From the NCBI GenBank assembly GCA_964494395.1, contig CAZBTI010000055.1, forward strand, positions 1 through 21,095: a stretch of 21,095 nt of DNA, read 5' to 3'. The translations under genes were made by a program, and so were the position numbers. Source of the stretch: SHLQ01 sp964494395. Its GTDB lineage: Bacteria; Actinomycetota; Acidimicrobiia; Acidimicrobiales; SHLQ01. Positions within the stretch are counted from its first letter, which is position 1. Every line of letters begins with the position of its first letter. The notes beneath the pieces are model-generated. The model saw only the letters and a program-made list of their open reading frames with translations, did not search any database and was not told where the DNA came from. Positions 14,524 through 21,095 of the stretch are shown piece by piece.

Positions 14524-15035
14524 GCCAACCCATCCACAACCCACTGATGGAACGCATCGAAGGCCCGGCCCCGGTGATGGAGGTCATGCGCGATCTCCTC
14601 AAGCGCACAGCGTTGGTCGCACCGATCTTCATCGGCGTCGGAGCGCTCTTCTGGCAGACGAACGGAGCATTGTCGGTCGCCTACGGACTCGCCATCGTCG
14701 TAGTCAATTTCGTCATGGCTGCAACCATGCTTGCGTACGCCGGGCGAATTTCACTCGCCTTGATGGGTGGCGCTGCGCTCTTTGGTTTCCTCATGCGCCT
14801 TGGGCTCATGTTTCTCGCCGTGATTGCGGTCATTGACCAACCGTGGGTAGAGGTCGTGCCGCTCGGCATCACACTCATTGTTGCCCACATTGGCATTCTC
14901 TTCTGGGAGATGCGTTTCATCTCCGGCACGATGGCCTACCCGGGCGTCAAGCCATCAAAGAACCTTTCCATCCACGAACCGGCAGCATCATCAGGTGCGC
15001 CGGCTAAAAGTAACGAACACACTGGAGCAGCCTGA
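14520..15035 (+). CDS. atpI: ATP synthase I-like protein (AtpI family)
   Basis: This 171-residue protein has four predicted membrane helices (about 31-46, 48-70, 78-104 and 110-128), the topology of AtpI. A short cytoplasmic start (ERIEGPAPVMEVMRDLLKRT) precedes them and a polar Pro/Ser-rich tail follows. AtpI acts as an assembly factor for the c ring in some bacteria. In Mycobacterium tuberculosis a similar small gene (Rv1303) precedes atpB. Translation starts at GTG 14520, overlapping the stop of atpZ (GTGA), and ends in a TGATG overlap with atpB. Sequence conservation in this family is low, so identification depends on topology and location. Confidence 0.75.
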   Translation: MSQPIHNPLMERIEGPAPVMEVMRDLLKRTALVAPIFIGVGALFWQTNGALSVAYGLAIVVVNFVMAATMLAYAGRISLALMGGAALFGFLMRLGLMFLAVIAVIDQPWVEVVPLGITLIVAHIGILFWEMRFISGTMAYPGVKPSKNLSIHEPAASSGAPAKSNEHTGAA

Positions 15036-15814
15036 TGTTCATCTTCGCAGCTGAAGCAGAGGAAGGCGGGCTCGAATTCCCGTCACTCTCGAACCTCATC
15101 GAGTGGGCGCCGATCATCGAAGGCATCGGCCTCGACAAGATTGGTTTCACCCACGTCCTTGGTTTGGTCATACCAACGTTGCTCTTCTTCATGGCTCGTG
15201 GCCAGGACAGCCTCGTCCCGACGGGTGTTCGGAACTTCTGTGAGAGTGTTATCGACTTCATCGAAGATCAGATCATCACACCAGCGATTGGCCCCGATGG
15301 CATGTCGTTCCTGCCGTTGCTGCTCTCCTTCTTCGTCTTCGTGTTCTTCGGCAACATCACCGAGGTCATCCCGTTCTTCCAGATGCCGGCGAATGGTCGT
15401 ATGGGCGGACCGGTAATCGTTGCCCTCGTCTCGTGGGCGGTCTTCAACTTCGTTGGTTTCAAGGCGCAGGGTTTCGCATACCTCAAAGACATTGCCTGGC
15501 CGAGCAGTGTGCCGATCGCCATTCGGCCCCTCGTTGGTCTGATCGAGATCCTCTCGGTCTTCCTTCTCCGTCCCTTCAGTCACGCTGTTCGTCTCTTCGC
15601 CAACATGCTCGCTGGTCACATTCTCTTGGTCACCTTCTCGGTCTTGACCCTCACCGTCTTCGGCGCGAGCCTTACCGTCCTCGTGTTGCCGTTCGCTTTC
15701 GGTGGCCTGATTGCGTTCACCGCATTCGAAATCTTCGTGTCGTTCATTCAGGCCTTCGTGTTTACGATCCTCGCAGCCGTGTACATCGGCGGATCACTGC
15801 ACCCAGCGCACTGA
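15035..15814 (+). CDS. atpB: F1Fo ATP synthase subunit a
   Basis: Subunit a forms the two half-channels for protons next to the rotating c ring in the membrane. The 259-residue protein has about five to six membrane segments. The essential Arg is Arg186 in FSHAVRLFANMLAGH (181-195). Other family features are FVFFGNITEVIPFF (102-115) and the C-terminal FEIFVSFIQAFVFTILAAVY (231-250). The N-terminus is short and acidic. The ATG start overlaps the atpI stop (TGATG) and has GGAG at 15024-15027. A 107-base untranslated gap follows before atpE, the longest inside the operon; apart from the atpE binding site I see no structure in it. Confidence 0.97.
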   Translation: MFIFAAEAEEGGLEFPSLSNLIEWAPIIEGIGLDKIGFTHVLGLVIPTLLFFMARGQDSLVPTGVRNFCESVIDFIEDQIITPAIGPDGMSFLPLLLSFFVFVFFGNITEVIPFFQMPANGRMGGPVIVALVSWAVFNFVGFKAQGFAYLKDIAWPSSVPIAIRPLVGLIEILSVFLLRPFSHAVRLFANMLAGHILLVTFSVLTLTVFGASLTVLVLPFAFGGLIAFTAFEIFVSFIQAFVFTILAAVYIGGSLHPAH

Positions 15815-15921
15815 TCGACGGCTCGAATTTCACTTCCGCTAGTCAGCAACACTCAATCGCAAGTCAACCAATCGACGGGGCGCAGGCCTCACCGAACCAA
15901 GAAAATAATTAGGAGCAACAA

Positions 15922-16179
15922 ATGAGCATCGCAGCACAGATCCTTGCGCAGGTCGATCAGAACATCGCCGCTGCCGAGGGCGCAGGTTTCGCTTACGGCC
16001 TCGCCGCAATCGGTCCTGGAATCGGCATTGGCTACCTCGTTGGCCAAGCGCTTCAGGCAATGGCACGTCAACCAGAGCAAGCACCAGCGCTTCAGACCAC
16101 CATGTTCCTCGGCGTGGCATTCACCGAGGCAATCGCCCTCATTGGCTTCGTTGTCTTCATTCTTCTGAAGTTCGCCTGA
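15922..16179 (+). CDS. atpE: F1Fo ATP synthase subunit c (proton-type)
   Basis: The 85-residue proteolipid is a hairpin of two membrane helices that oligomerises into the rotor ring. Helix 1 contains GPGIGIG (31-37), the polar loop is ARQPE (48-52), and the ion-carrying carboxylate of helix 2 is Glu69 in FTEAIALIGF. In sodium-binding c subunits such as that of Ilyobacter, a Gln occupies the position of Ile36 and a Ser or Thr follows the Glu. Here they are Ile and Ala, which indicates proton coupling. The start has the best ribosome binding site in the operon (TAGGAG with 6-7 bases of spacing), fitting the need for many copies of c per complex. Confidence 0.97.
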   Translation: MSIAAQILAQVDQNIAAAEGAGFAYGLAAIGPGIGIGYLVGQALQAMARQPEQAPALQTTMFLGVAFTEAIALIGFVVFILLKFA

Positions 16180-16226
16180 TCCAACCCGCCAGGGTTTAGA
16201 TCCGTACGAACAAGAGAGGAGAAGAC

Positions 16227-16814
16227 GTGAACAACATCCATTTCAGTATTTCCGGCGGCCAACAACTGTTCTTTGTTGAAGCAGAAGAAGGCGAGGAAGG
16301 CGAAGAGGGCGAAGAAGAACCGGCACCGAATCCGGTTATCCCCGAGCTCAACCATATGGCATGGGCATTGGGAACCTTCCTGATTCTCTGGGCAATGATG
16401 CACTTTGTGTTGTTACCGCCTCTGCTGAAGAAGCGCGAGGAGCGAGAGCTCCAGCTCAAGGCAGGTCGCGATGCAGCAGACAAGGCAAAGGTGGCGCTCA
16501 GCCAAGCCCAAGCCGAGTACGACGCGGAGATTGCTAAGGCACGTGCCGAAGCAGACGCGATTATCGAAGCTGCACGCGCCGAAGCTGGCGAACACCGCTC
16601 CGCAGTGATGGCCGAGGCCATCTCCGCTGCAGCGACGGTTCGCAGTGAAGCATCGGGTGGTCTCGATGCTCGCCGCGATGCAACCGTTGCTTCGATGCGC
16701 GGTGACGTAGGCGACATTGCTGTTGCTGCCGCATCGGCAGTGCTGGACAAGGACCTCGATCGTGCTGCCCAGCAGTCCGTGATCGACGCGGCGCTCTCGG
16801 GGGGAGCCTCATGA
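16227..16814 (+). CDS. atpF: F1Fo ATP synthase subunit b (first copy)
   Basis: Subunit b is the peripheral stalk that holds F1 still against the rotor. The 195-residue protein has one membrane helix (about 44-66, MAWALGTFLILWAMMHFVLLP) followed by a long charged Ala-rich coiled coil (about 68-165). Before the helix lies an unusual run of Glu and Gly (residues 18-32, EAEEGEEGEEGEEEP) encoded by near-identical GAAGAGGGC-type units. The start is GTG 16227 with AGAGGAG just upstream. Its stop overlaps the start of the second b-type gene (ATGA). Which of the two genes corresponds to b and which to b' cannot be settled by eye. Confidence 0.92.
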   Translation: MNNIHFSISGGQQLFFVEAEEGEEGEEGEEEPAPNPVIPELNHMAWALGTFLILWAMMHFVLLPPLLKKREERELQLKAGRDAADKAKVALSQAQAEYDAEIAKARAEADAIIEAARAEAGEHRSAVMAEAISAAATVRSEASGGLDARRDATVASMRGDVGDIAVAAASAVLDKDLDRAAQQSVIDAALSGGAS

Positions 16815-17335
16815 ACCGAATATTTGCAGTAGAAGGACCGAACGGTGCGTGGCTTCCAGCCGACATCCTCGAGTTCTACTGGTCAGCTGGTGCGTTCTTG
16901 ATCGTGCTTTCGCTTCTGATTTGGAAGGTACTTCCGCTGGTTAAGTCCGGCCTTGCCGCTCGCTCCGATGGCATTCGTGAAGACCTTGTTGAAGCAGACC
17001 GCGCAAAGGTTGGCGCAGAGACCCAACTCACCGATCTGAAGAACAAGCTTGGTGACGCAGAGGCCGAAGCAGCCCGCATTAAGGCCGAAGCCCACGAGAC
17101 AGCCGCCAGCATGAAAGCCGAGATGATTGCTCGTGCTGACGCCGACGCCGAAGCCGCTCGAGTACGAGCGAACGAGGAAGTCTCTTCGTCTACCGCCTCG
17201 GCGGCTGGCGACGTGCAGGCAGCGGTTGCAGAGCAATCCGTCGCTGCAGCCGAATCGGTTATCCAGGCCAATCTCGACGACCAGACCCATGCAGATCTGA
17301 TCAACCGCTACATCGAGCAGGTGAACGCCTCATGA
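16811..17335 (+). CDS. F1Fo ATP synthase subunit b' (second copy)
   Basis: A second, diverged b-type subunit of 174 residues. It has one membrane helix (about 22-44, SAGAFLIVLSLLIWKVLPLV) near the N-terminus, then an Ala/Glu/Lys/Arg-rich coiled coil up to about residue 150 and a short terminal helix (DLINRYIEQVN). It lacks the acidic run of the first copy. Paired b and b' genes form heterodimeric stalks in phototrophic bacteria and chloroplasts, and a few other lineages have two b-type genes. The gene overlaps both neighbours by ATGA, so the three stalk proteins are probably made in coupled amounts. Confidence 0.92.
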   Translation: MNRIFAVEGPNGAWLPADILEFYWSAGAFLIVLSLLIWKVLPLVKSGLAARSDGIREDLVEADRAKVGAETQLTDLKNKLGDAEAEAARIKAEAHETAASMKAEMIARADADAEAARVRANEEVSSSTASAAGDVQAAVAEQSVAAAESVIQANLDDQTHADLINRYIEQVNAS

Positions 17336-17856
17336 GCCGCGCTGAACACTACGCAAACGCGCTGATTTCCCTCGGTAACGCCGAAGGCAACTCATCTGCT
17401 CTCGAATCAGATGTGCACGCCTTTGCCGAAGCCCTCGATGCTTCGCCCGAACTGGCAGACTCGCTTTCCGATTCGTCTATTCCAGCCGCCAACCGGCAAC
17501 AGGTCGTTGAAGACCTGCTCGCTGGGAAGGCCGGCCGGGCGTCGGCTGCTGCAATCTCGATGATCGTCGGCGCTGGACGCGTCGGTGACCTTCCGGAGAT
17601 TGCTCGCACGCTGTCATCAAAGCTTGCAGGAAGTCGCGGCTCGGCTCACGCCGAGGTCCGTTCTGCGGTGCCACTGAGTAACGATCAAAAGCAGCGCCTC
17701 GAGAAGGCATTGTCCGAAAAGATGGGGCGTCCTGTGACCACACGCGTCACCGTCGACCCAACAGTCGTTGGCGGTCTGGTCACCCAGATCGACGACACCG
17801 TTATCGATGGCAGCGTCCGCAGCCGTCTCAACCAGATGCGCGAGAGCCTCGCCTAA
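17332..17856 (+). CDS. atpH: F1Fo ATP synthase subunit delta (OSCP)
   Basis: Delta sits on top of F1 and joins it to the peripheral stalk. The 174-residue protein has the helical N-terminal domain (RAEHYANALISLG at the start) and the C-terminal family signature VDPTVVGGLVTQIDDTVIDG (142-161) followed by SVRSRLNQM. It is a stand-alone gene. In mycobacteria delta is fused to a b-type domain, so this arrangement differs. The start overlaps the b' stop (ATGA); a gap of 30 bases leads to atpA. Confidence 0.95.
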   Translation: MSRAEHYANALISLGNAEGNSSALESDVHAFAEALDASPELADSLSDSSIPAANRQQVVEDLLAGKAGRASAAAISMIVGAGRVGDLPEIARTLSSKLAGSRGSAHAEVRSAVPLSNDQKQRLEKALSEKMGRPVTTRVTVDPTVVGGLVTQIDDTVIDGSVRSRLNQMRESLA

Positions 17857-17886
17857 CAAGCGGGCCCCAACTACAAAGAAGAACCC

Positions 17887-19509
17887 ATGTCTGATCTCAC
17901 CATCAACACTCAAGACATCACTGCAGCACTCAAGAAAAACATCGAGAACCTCTCGACCGACATCAGCACGACCCAGGTGGGTCGAGTGCTTGAGGTCGGC
18001 GACGGTATCGCTCGCGTTTCGGGTCTCCCCGAGGCCGCAGTGAACGAGATGCTTGAGTTCGACAACGGTGCTGTTGGCCTTGCACTCAACCTCGATGAGG
18101 AATCGATCGGTGCTGTACTCCTCGGCTCGACGAACGGTATTGAAGAGGGCCAGCCAGTAAAGGCCACGGGCAACATTCTGTCCGTACCTGTTGGTAATGG
18201 TGTGATTGGACGTGTCGTAGACGCACTGGGTGAACCAGTCGATGGCAAGGGTCCGCTGAGCGGAACCGAGTCACGCCGTATGGAGGTCCAGGCTCCGGGC
18301 ATCATTGGCCGCCAGCCAGTAGACACCCCAATGCAGACCGGCATCAAGGCAATCGACTCGCTCATTCCGATCGGCCGAGGCCAGCGAGAGCTGATCATTG
18401 GTGACCGCAAGACCGGCAAGACCACGATCGGCATCGACACGATTCTGAACCAGAAGGGCCTGGGTGTGAAGTGCATCTACGTCGCTGTTGGTCAGAAGGC
18501 ATCAACCGTTGCCCAGATCGTCGCCGAGCTCGAAGAGAATGGCGCAATGGCCTACACCGTGGTCGTCGTTGCGCCCGCATCTGATCCGGCACCGTTCAAG
18601 TACATTGCTCCATATGCAGGCTCGGCCATGGGTCAGCACTGGATGGACAATGGTGAGCATGCGCTCGTCGTCTACGACGATCTTTCCAAGCAGGCTGAGG
18701 CATACCGCCAGATGTCATTGTTGTTGCGCCGTCCACCAGGGCGTGAGGCGTACCCGGGCGATGTGTTCTACCTCCACAGCCGTCTTCTCGAACGTGCAGC
18801 GAACCTCTCTGATGATCTTGGCGCTGGCTCGCTCACCGCACTTCCGATCATCGAGACCAAGGCTGGCGACGTTTCGGCGTACATCCCAACGAATGTGATC
18901 TCGATCACCGACGGCCAGATCTTCCTCCAGGACGACCTGTTCAAGTCCGGCACACGCCCAGCAGTCGACGTGGGTATCTCGGTTTCTCGTGTGGGATCGG
19001 CTGCACAGATCAAGGCAATGAAGACCGCAGTAGGCACGCTGAAGTCAGACCTTCAGCAGTTCCGCGAGCTTGAAGCCTTTGCTTCATTCGGTTCGGACCT
19101 CGATGCTGTGTCCCAGGCGCAGCTCGATCGTGGATATCGTCTGACCGAACTGCTCAAGCAGGGTATTAGCTCGCCAATGCCTGTCCAAGAGCAGGTCGTC
19201 GTCCTTATGGCGGGTACCCGCGGCTACTTGGATAGAATTCCCGTCAGCGACGTGTTGCGATTCGAGAGCGAACTGCTCGAACACTTCAATTCCCGTCACC
19301 AGGCTGTGCTGGAGGACATTGTCTCATCGGGCAAGATCGCCGACGAAGACGCCTTCGAGCGCATGATCAAAGAGTTCGCCGACGGTTTCACGCCCACCGA
19401 CGGCTCTGGACCAGCCCCAGATGCGAGCGATCCGGGCAATTCGTCTGCAGAGCTCGTAGATGCCGACAACACCCTTCCCGAAGAAGAAATCACGGCCGAC
19501 GAGGCCTGA
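17887..19509 (+). CDS. atpA: F1Fo ATP synthase subunit alpha
   Basis: Alpha forms the F1 hexamer with beta and carries the non-catalytic nucleotide sites. The Walker A loop is GDRKTGKT (172-179). PPGREAYPGDVFYLHSRLLE (283-302) and the arginine finger Arg368 in ISVSRVGSAAQ are intact. The protein has 540 residues against about 502-513 in E. coli and Bacillus. The extra length is an acidic, Ser/Pro/Asp-rich C-terminal tail from about residue 501 to the end (EELIT-like acidic finish PEEEITADEA). Mycobacterial alpha subunits have a C-terminal extension that restrains ATP hydrolysis; whether this tail is equivalent is unknown. An AAGAAG sequence precedes the ATG. The atpG start follows after 13 bases. 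Confidence 0.97.
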   Translation: MSDLTINTQDITAALKKNIENLSTDISTTQVGRVLEVGDGIARVSGLPEAAVNEMLEFDNGAVGLALNLDEESIGAVLLGSTNGIEEGQPVKATGNILSVPVGNGVIGRVVDALGEPVDGKGPLSGTESRRMEVQAPGIIGRQPVDTPMQTGIKAIDSLIPIGRGQRELIIGDRKTGKTTIGIDTILNQKGLGVKCIYVAVGQKASTVAQIVAELEENGAMAYTVVVVAPASDPAPFKYIAPYAGSAMGQHWMDNGEHALVVYDDLSKQAEAYRQMSLLLRRPPGREAYPGDVFYLHSRLLERAANLSDDLGAGSLTALPIIETKAGDVSAYIPTNVISITDGQIFLQDDLFKSGTRPAVDVGISVSRVGSAAQIKAMKTAVGTLKSDLQQFRELEAFASFGSDLDAVSQAQLDRGYRLTELLKQGISSPMPVQEQVVVLMAGTRGYLDRIPVSDVLRFESELLEHFNSRHQAVLEDIVSSGKIADEDAFERMIKEFADGFTPTDGSGPAPDASDPGNSSAELVDADNTLPEEEITADEA

Positions 19510-19522
19510 TCGGAACAGGTAG

Positions 19523-20470
19523 ATGCCAGGAGCAAAAGAACGCGAGCTGCGCCGTCGTATCGGCAGTGTGCAGTCGACGAAGAAGATCACCCGAGCTATG
19601 GAGCTCATCGCGGCTACCCGCGTCGTCAAGGCCATGCATCGCGCAAACGAGGCCAAGCCCTACGCAACACAGGTGACCGGCGTGATCGAGAATCTGACCG
19701 CTGGTGGTACGAGTGTGAGCCACCCACTGCTTCGGAGCGCCGAAAAGGTCGAGCGGGTGGCTGTTATCGCCATTACGTCGGACCGTGGACTTGCTGGCTC
19801 GTACAACGCTGCGGTCATCAAGGCCGCAGAGCGTCAGATCGATGCAGCCCGCACGGAAGGCGCCGACTATGCCCTGATTCTCATCGGCAAGAAGGCTGCT
19901 GACTACTTCTCGTTCCGGAATTACGAAATCGAAGCTCAGTACACGGGCATGTCGGATACGCCGACCTATGAGAACGCTCGCGAGGTCGCCAACAAAGTCG
20001 TCGAAATGTTCGAGGCTGGCGAAGTCGATCGCGTCGAACTTACCTACACCGAGTTCATCACGATGGGAACCCAGAAGGTCACTGTTCGCAAGTACCTACC
20101 GCTCACCGCCACCGATCAAATCGCCGAGGCCGGCTCGGGATCGAGCCAGGCAGCAGCGGAGTTCGAATTTGAGCCGTCACCCGGGGGAGTGCTCGAATCT
20201 TTGCTCCCTAGGTACATGGAATCTCGCCTCTACTCGGCATTGCTCGAAGCAGCAGCATCCGAGCACGCAAACCGTCAGCGAGCAATGAAGGCCGCAACGG
20301 ACAACGCAGAAGAACTCATCATCAAGCTGTCACGCGAGATGAACCAGGCCCGCCAGGCGTCCATCACTACCGAGATCATGGAGATCGTCGGCGGTGCTGA
20401 AGCCCTCGGGGGCGATGATCAAGCCACCATGCAAGCAATTCTCGAACATACGGAAGGTACAACGGTATGA
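19523..20470 (+). CDS. atpG: F1Fo ATP synthase subunit gamma
   Basis: Gamma is the central shaft that couples c-ring rotation to the catalytic sites. The N-terminal coiled-coil signature RRRIGSVQSTKKITRAMELIA (10-30) and the C-terminal RQASITTEIMEIVGGAEAL (277-295) are clear. The protein is 315 residues, compared with 287 in E. coli. Extra material lies in an Ala/Gly/Ser/Glu-rich segment (about 201-220) and in about 20 residues after the usual GGA-x-AL end. The ATG at 19523 has only a modest AGG site. The last codons overlap the atpD start as ATGA. Confidence 0.96.
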   Translation: MPGAKERELRRRIGSVQSTKKITRAMELIAATRVVKAMHRANEAKPYATQVTGVIENLTAGGTSVSHPLLRSAEKVERVAVIAITSDRGLAGSYNAAVIKAAERQIDAARTEGADYALILIGKKAADYFSFRNYEIEAQYTGMSDTPTYENAREVANKVVEMFEAGEVDRVELTYTEFITMGTQKVTVRKYLPLTATDQIAEAGSGSSQAAAEFEFEPSPGGVLESLLPRYMESRLYSALLEAAASEHANRQRAMKAATDNAEELIIKLSREMNQARQASITTEIMEIVGGAEALGGDDQATMQAILEHTEGTTV

Positions 20471-21095
20471 CCGTCACCGAACCAGAACTGAAGTCAGGCC
20501 GAGTCGTCGGTATCGCCGGCCCCGTGGTCGACGTGGAATTCCCTCCGGGGAACCTTCCAGAAATCAACATGCAGTTGCAGCTCGACATTTCGCTCGACGG
20601 CGAGACCATCGTCGTGCCTCTCGAGGTAGCTCAGCAGATCGGCGATAGCCGTGTGCGTGCTATCTCGATGAAGCCAACCGATGGCCTTACCCGAGGTGCA
20701 GAGGTCCGCAACACCGGCCACGGTATGCAGATGCCTGTTGGCGACGCGACCCTCGGCCACGTATGGAACGTTATGGGCGAGCCGCTCGACGTAGAGCATG
20801 TCGAAATCGACACGTACTGGGACATTCACCGTCCGTCTCCAGACTTCGACAAGCTCGAGCCTTCGACGGTCATGTTCGAAACCGGCATCAAGGTCATCGA
20901 CCTGCTCACCCCATACAAAGAAGGCGGCAAGATCGGCCTCTTCGGTGGTGCTGGCGTGGGCAAGACCGTGCTCATCCAGGAAATGATCACCCGTGTGGCT
21001 TCGAACCACGGTGGTGTATCGGTATTCGCTGGTGTGGGAGAACGCACCCGTGAAGGAACCGACCTCTTCATCGAAATGGGCGAAGCCAAGATGGG
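20467..21095 (+). CDS. atpD: F1Fo ATP synthase subunit beta (5' part, cut by window edge)
   Basis: Beta carries the catalytic sites of F1. The frame starts at ATG 20467, overlapping the atpG stop, and stays open to the right edge, giving about 209 residues of an expected 470 or so. The N-terminal beta barrel begins with GRVVGIAGPVVDVEFP (11-26). Further on are MGEPLD, TGIKVIDLLTPYKEGGKIGL and the Walker A loop GGAGVGKT. GVGERTREGTDLF follows. Nothing is broken in the visible part. The epsilon gene (atpC) would be expected just after it, outside the window. Confidence 0.97.
   Translation, partial: MTVTEPELKSGRVVGIAGPVVDVEFPPGNLPEINMQLQLDISLDGETIVVPLEVAQQIGDSRVRAISMKPTDGLTRGAEVRNTGHGMQMPVGDATLGHVWNVMGEPLDVEHVEIDTYWDIHRPSPDFDKLEPSTVMFETGIKVIDLLTPYKEGGKIGLFGGAGVGKTVLIQEMITRVASNHGGVSVFAGVGERTREGTDLFIEMGEAKM

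Noticed and set aside
1..21095. CRISPR arrays, tRNA or rRNA genes, insertion sequences, toxin-antitoxin or phage genes
   Set aside because: No regular spaced repeats, cloverleaf sequences, transposase motifs, or typical small defence gene pairs were found by reading both strands.

Overview
The window looks like an actinobacterial chromosome of moderately high GC, most likely from the class Acidimicrobiia. This placement is an inference. It rests on the gene order (an L31-like tail, prfA, prmC, sua5, then glyA, a wecA-type transferase and the atp operon), the frequent GTG starts, and an ATP synthase with two separate b-type subunits instead of the mycobacterial b-delta fusion. No rRNA, tRNA, CRISPR array, insertion sequence, integrase or attachment site was seen.

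Layout. (1) 1-3676, plus strand: the last codons of an Ala/Glu-rich protein (perhaps ribosomal protein L31), an unrecognised protein, then a tightly packed translation-termination and tRNA-modification set: prfA (RF1), prmC (the methyltransferase that modifies the RF1 GGQ motif) and a Sua5/TsaC-type threonylcarbamoyl-AMP synthase. (2) 3757-11147: an accessory block. rfbF (glucose-1-phosphate cytidylyltransferase) is on the plus strand and ends in a strong terminator. It converges on a 991-residue membrane PAS-GGDEF-EAL protein on the minus strand. Further right, also on the minus strand, is a sugar operon transcribed leftward: rfbG (CDP-glucose 4,6-dehydratase), a small epimerase-like cupin, an NAD(P)-dependent oxidoreductase with a SAF domain, and an RmlC-like epimerase. 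(3) A 276-base divergent control region at 11148-11423. (4) 11424-13884, plus strand: glyA and a WecA/TagO-family phosphoglycosyl transferase. (5) A 231-base leader with hairpins and a candidate promoter, followed by the F1Fo ATP synthase operon atpZ-atpI-atpB-atpE-atpF-atpF'-atpH-atpA-atpG-atpD. The window ends inside atpD.

How the genes work together. RfbF and RfbG would make CDP-glucose and then CDP-4-keto-6-deoxyglucose. The two cupin-type proteins and the oxidoreductase presumably tailor that intermediate into a CDP-deoxyhexose whose identity cannot be read from the sequence. No RfbH-type 3-dehydrase, aminotransferase or glycosyltransferase is present, so this is not a complete classical 3,6-dideoxyhexose locus. 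The c-di-GMP protein lies between the two halves of the sugar pathway, which makes a link between second-messenger signalling and surface glycan plausible but unproven. WecA would start a lipid-linked glycan. The ATP synthase genes are mostly coupled by overlapping stop and start codons. The c subunit has the residues of a proton-coupled, not sodium-coupled, ring.

The most interesting parts are the CDP-sugar and c-di-GMP block set into an otherwise conserved housekeeping neighbourhood, its unusual enzyme set, and several unexplained dyads and repeats in the intergenic regions. No wholly new type of system was demonstrated.
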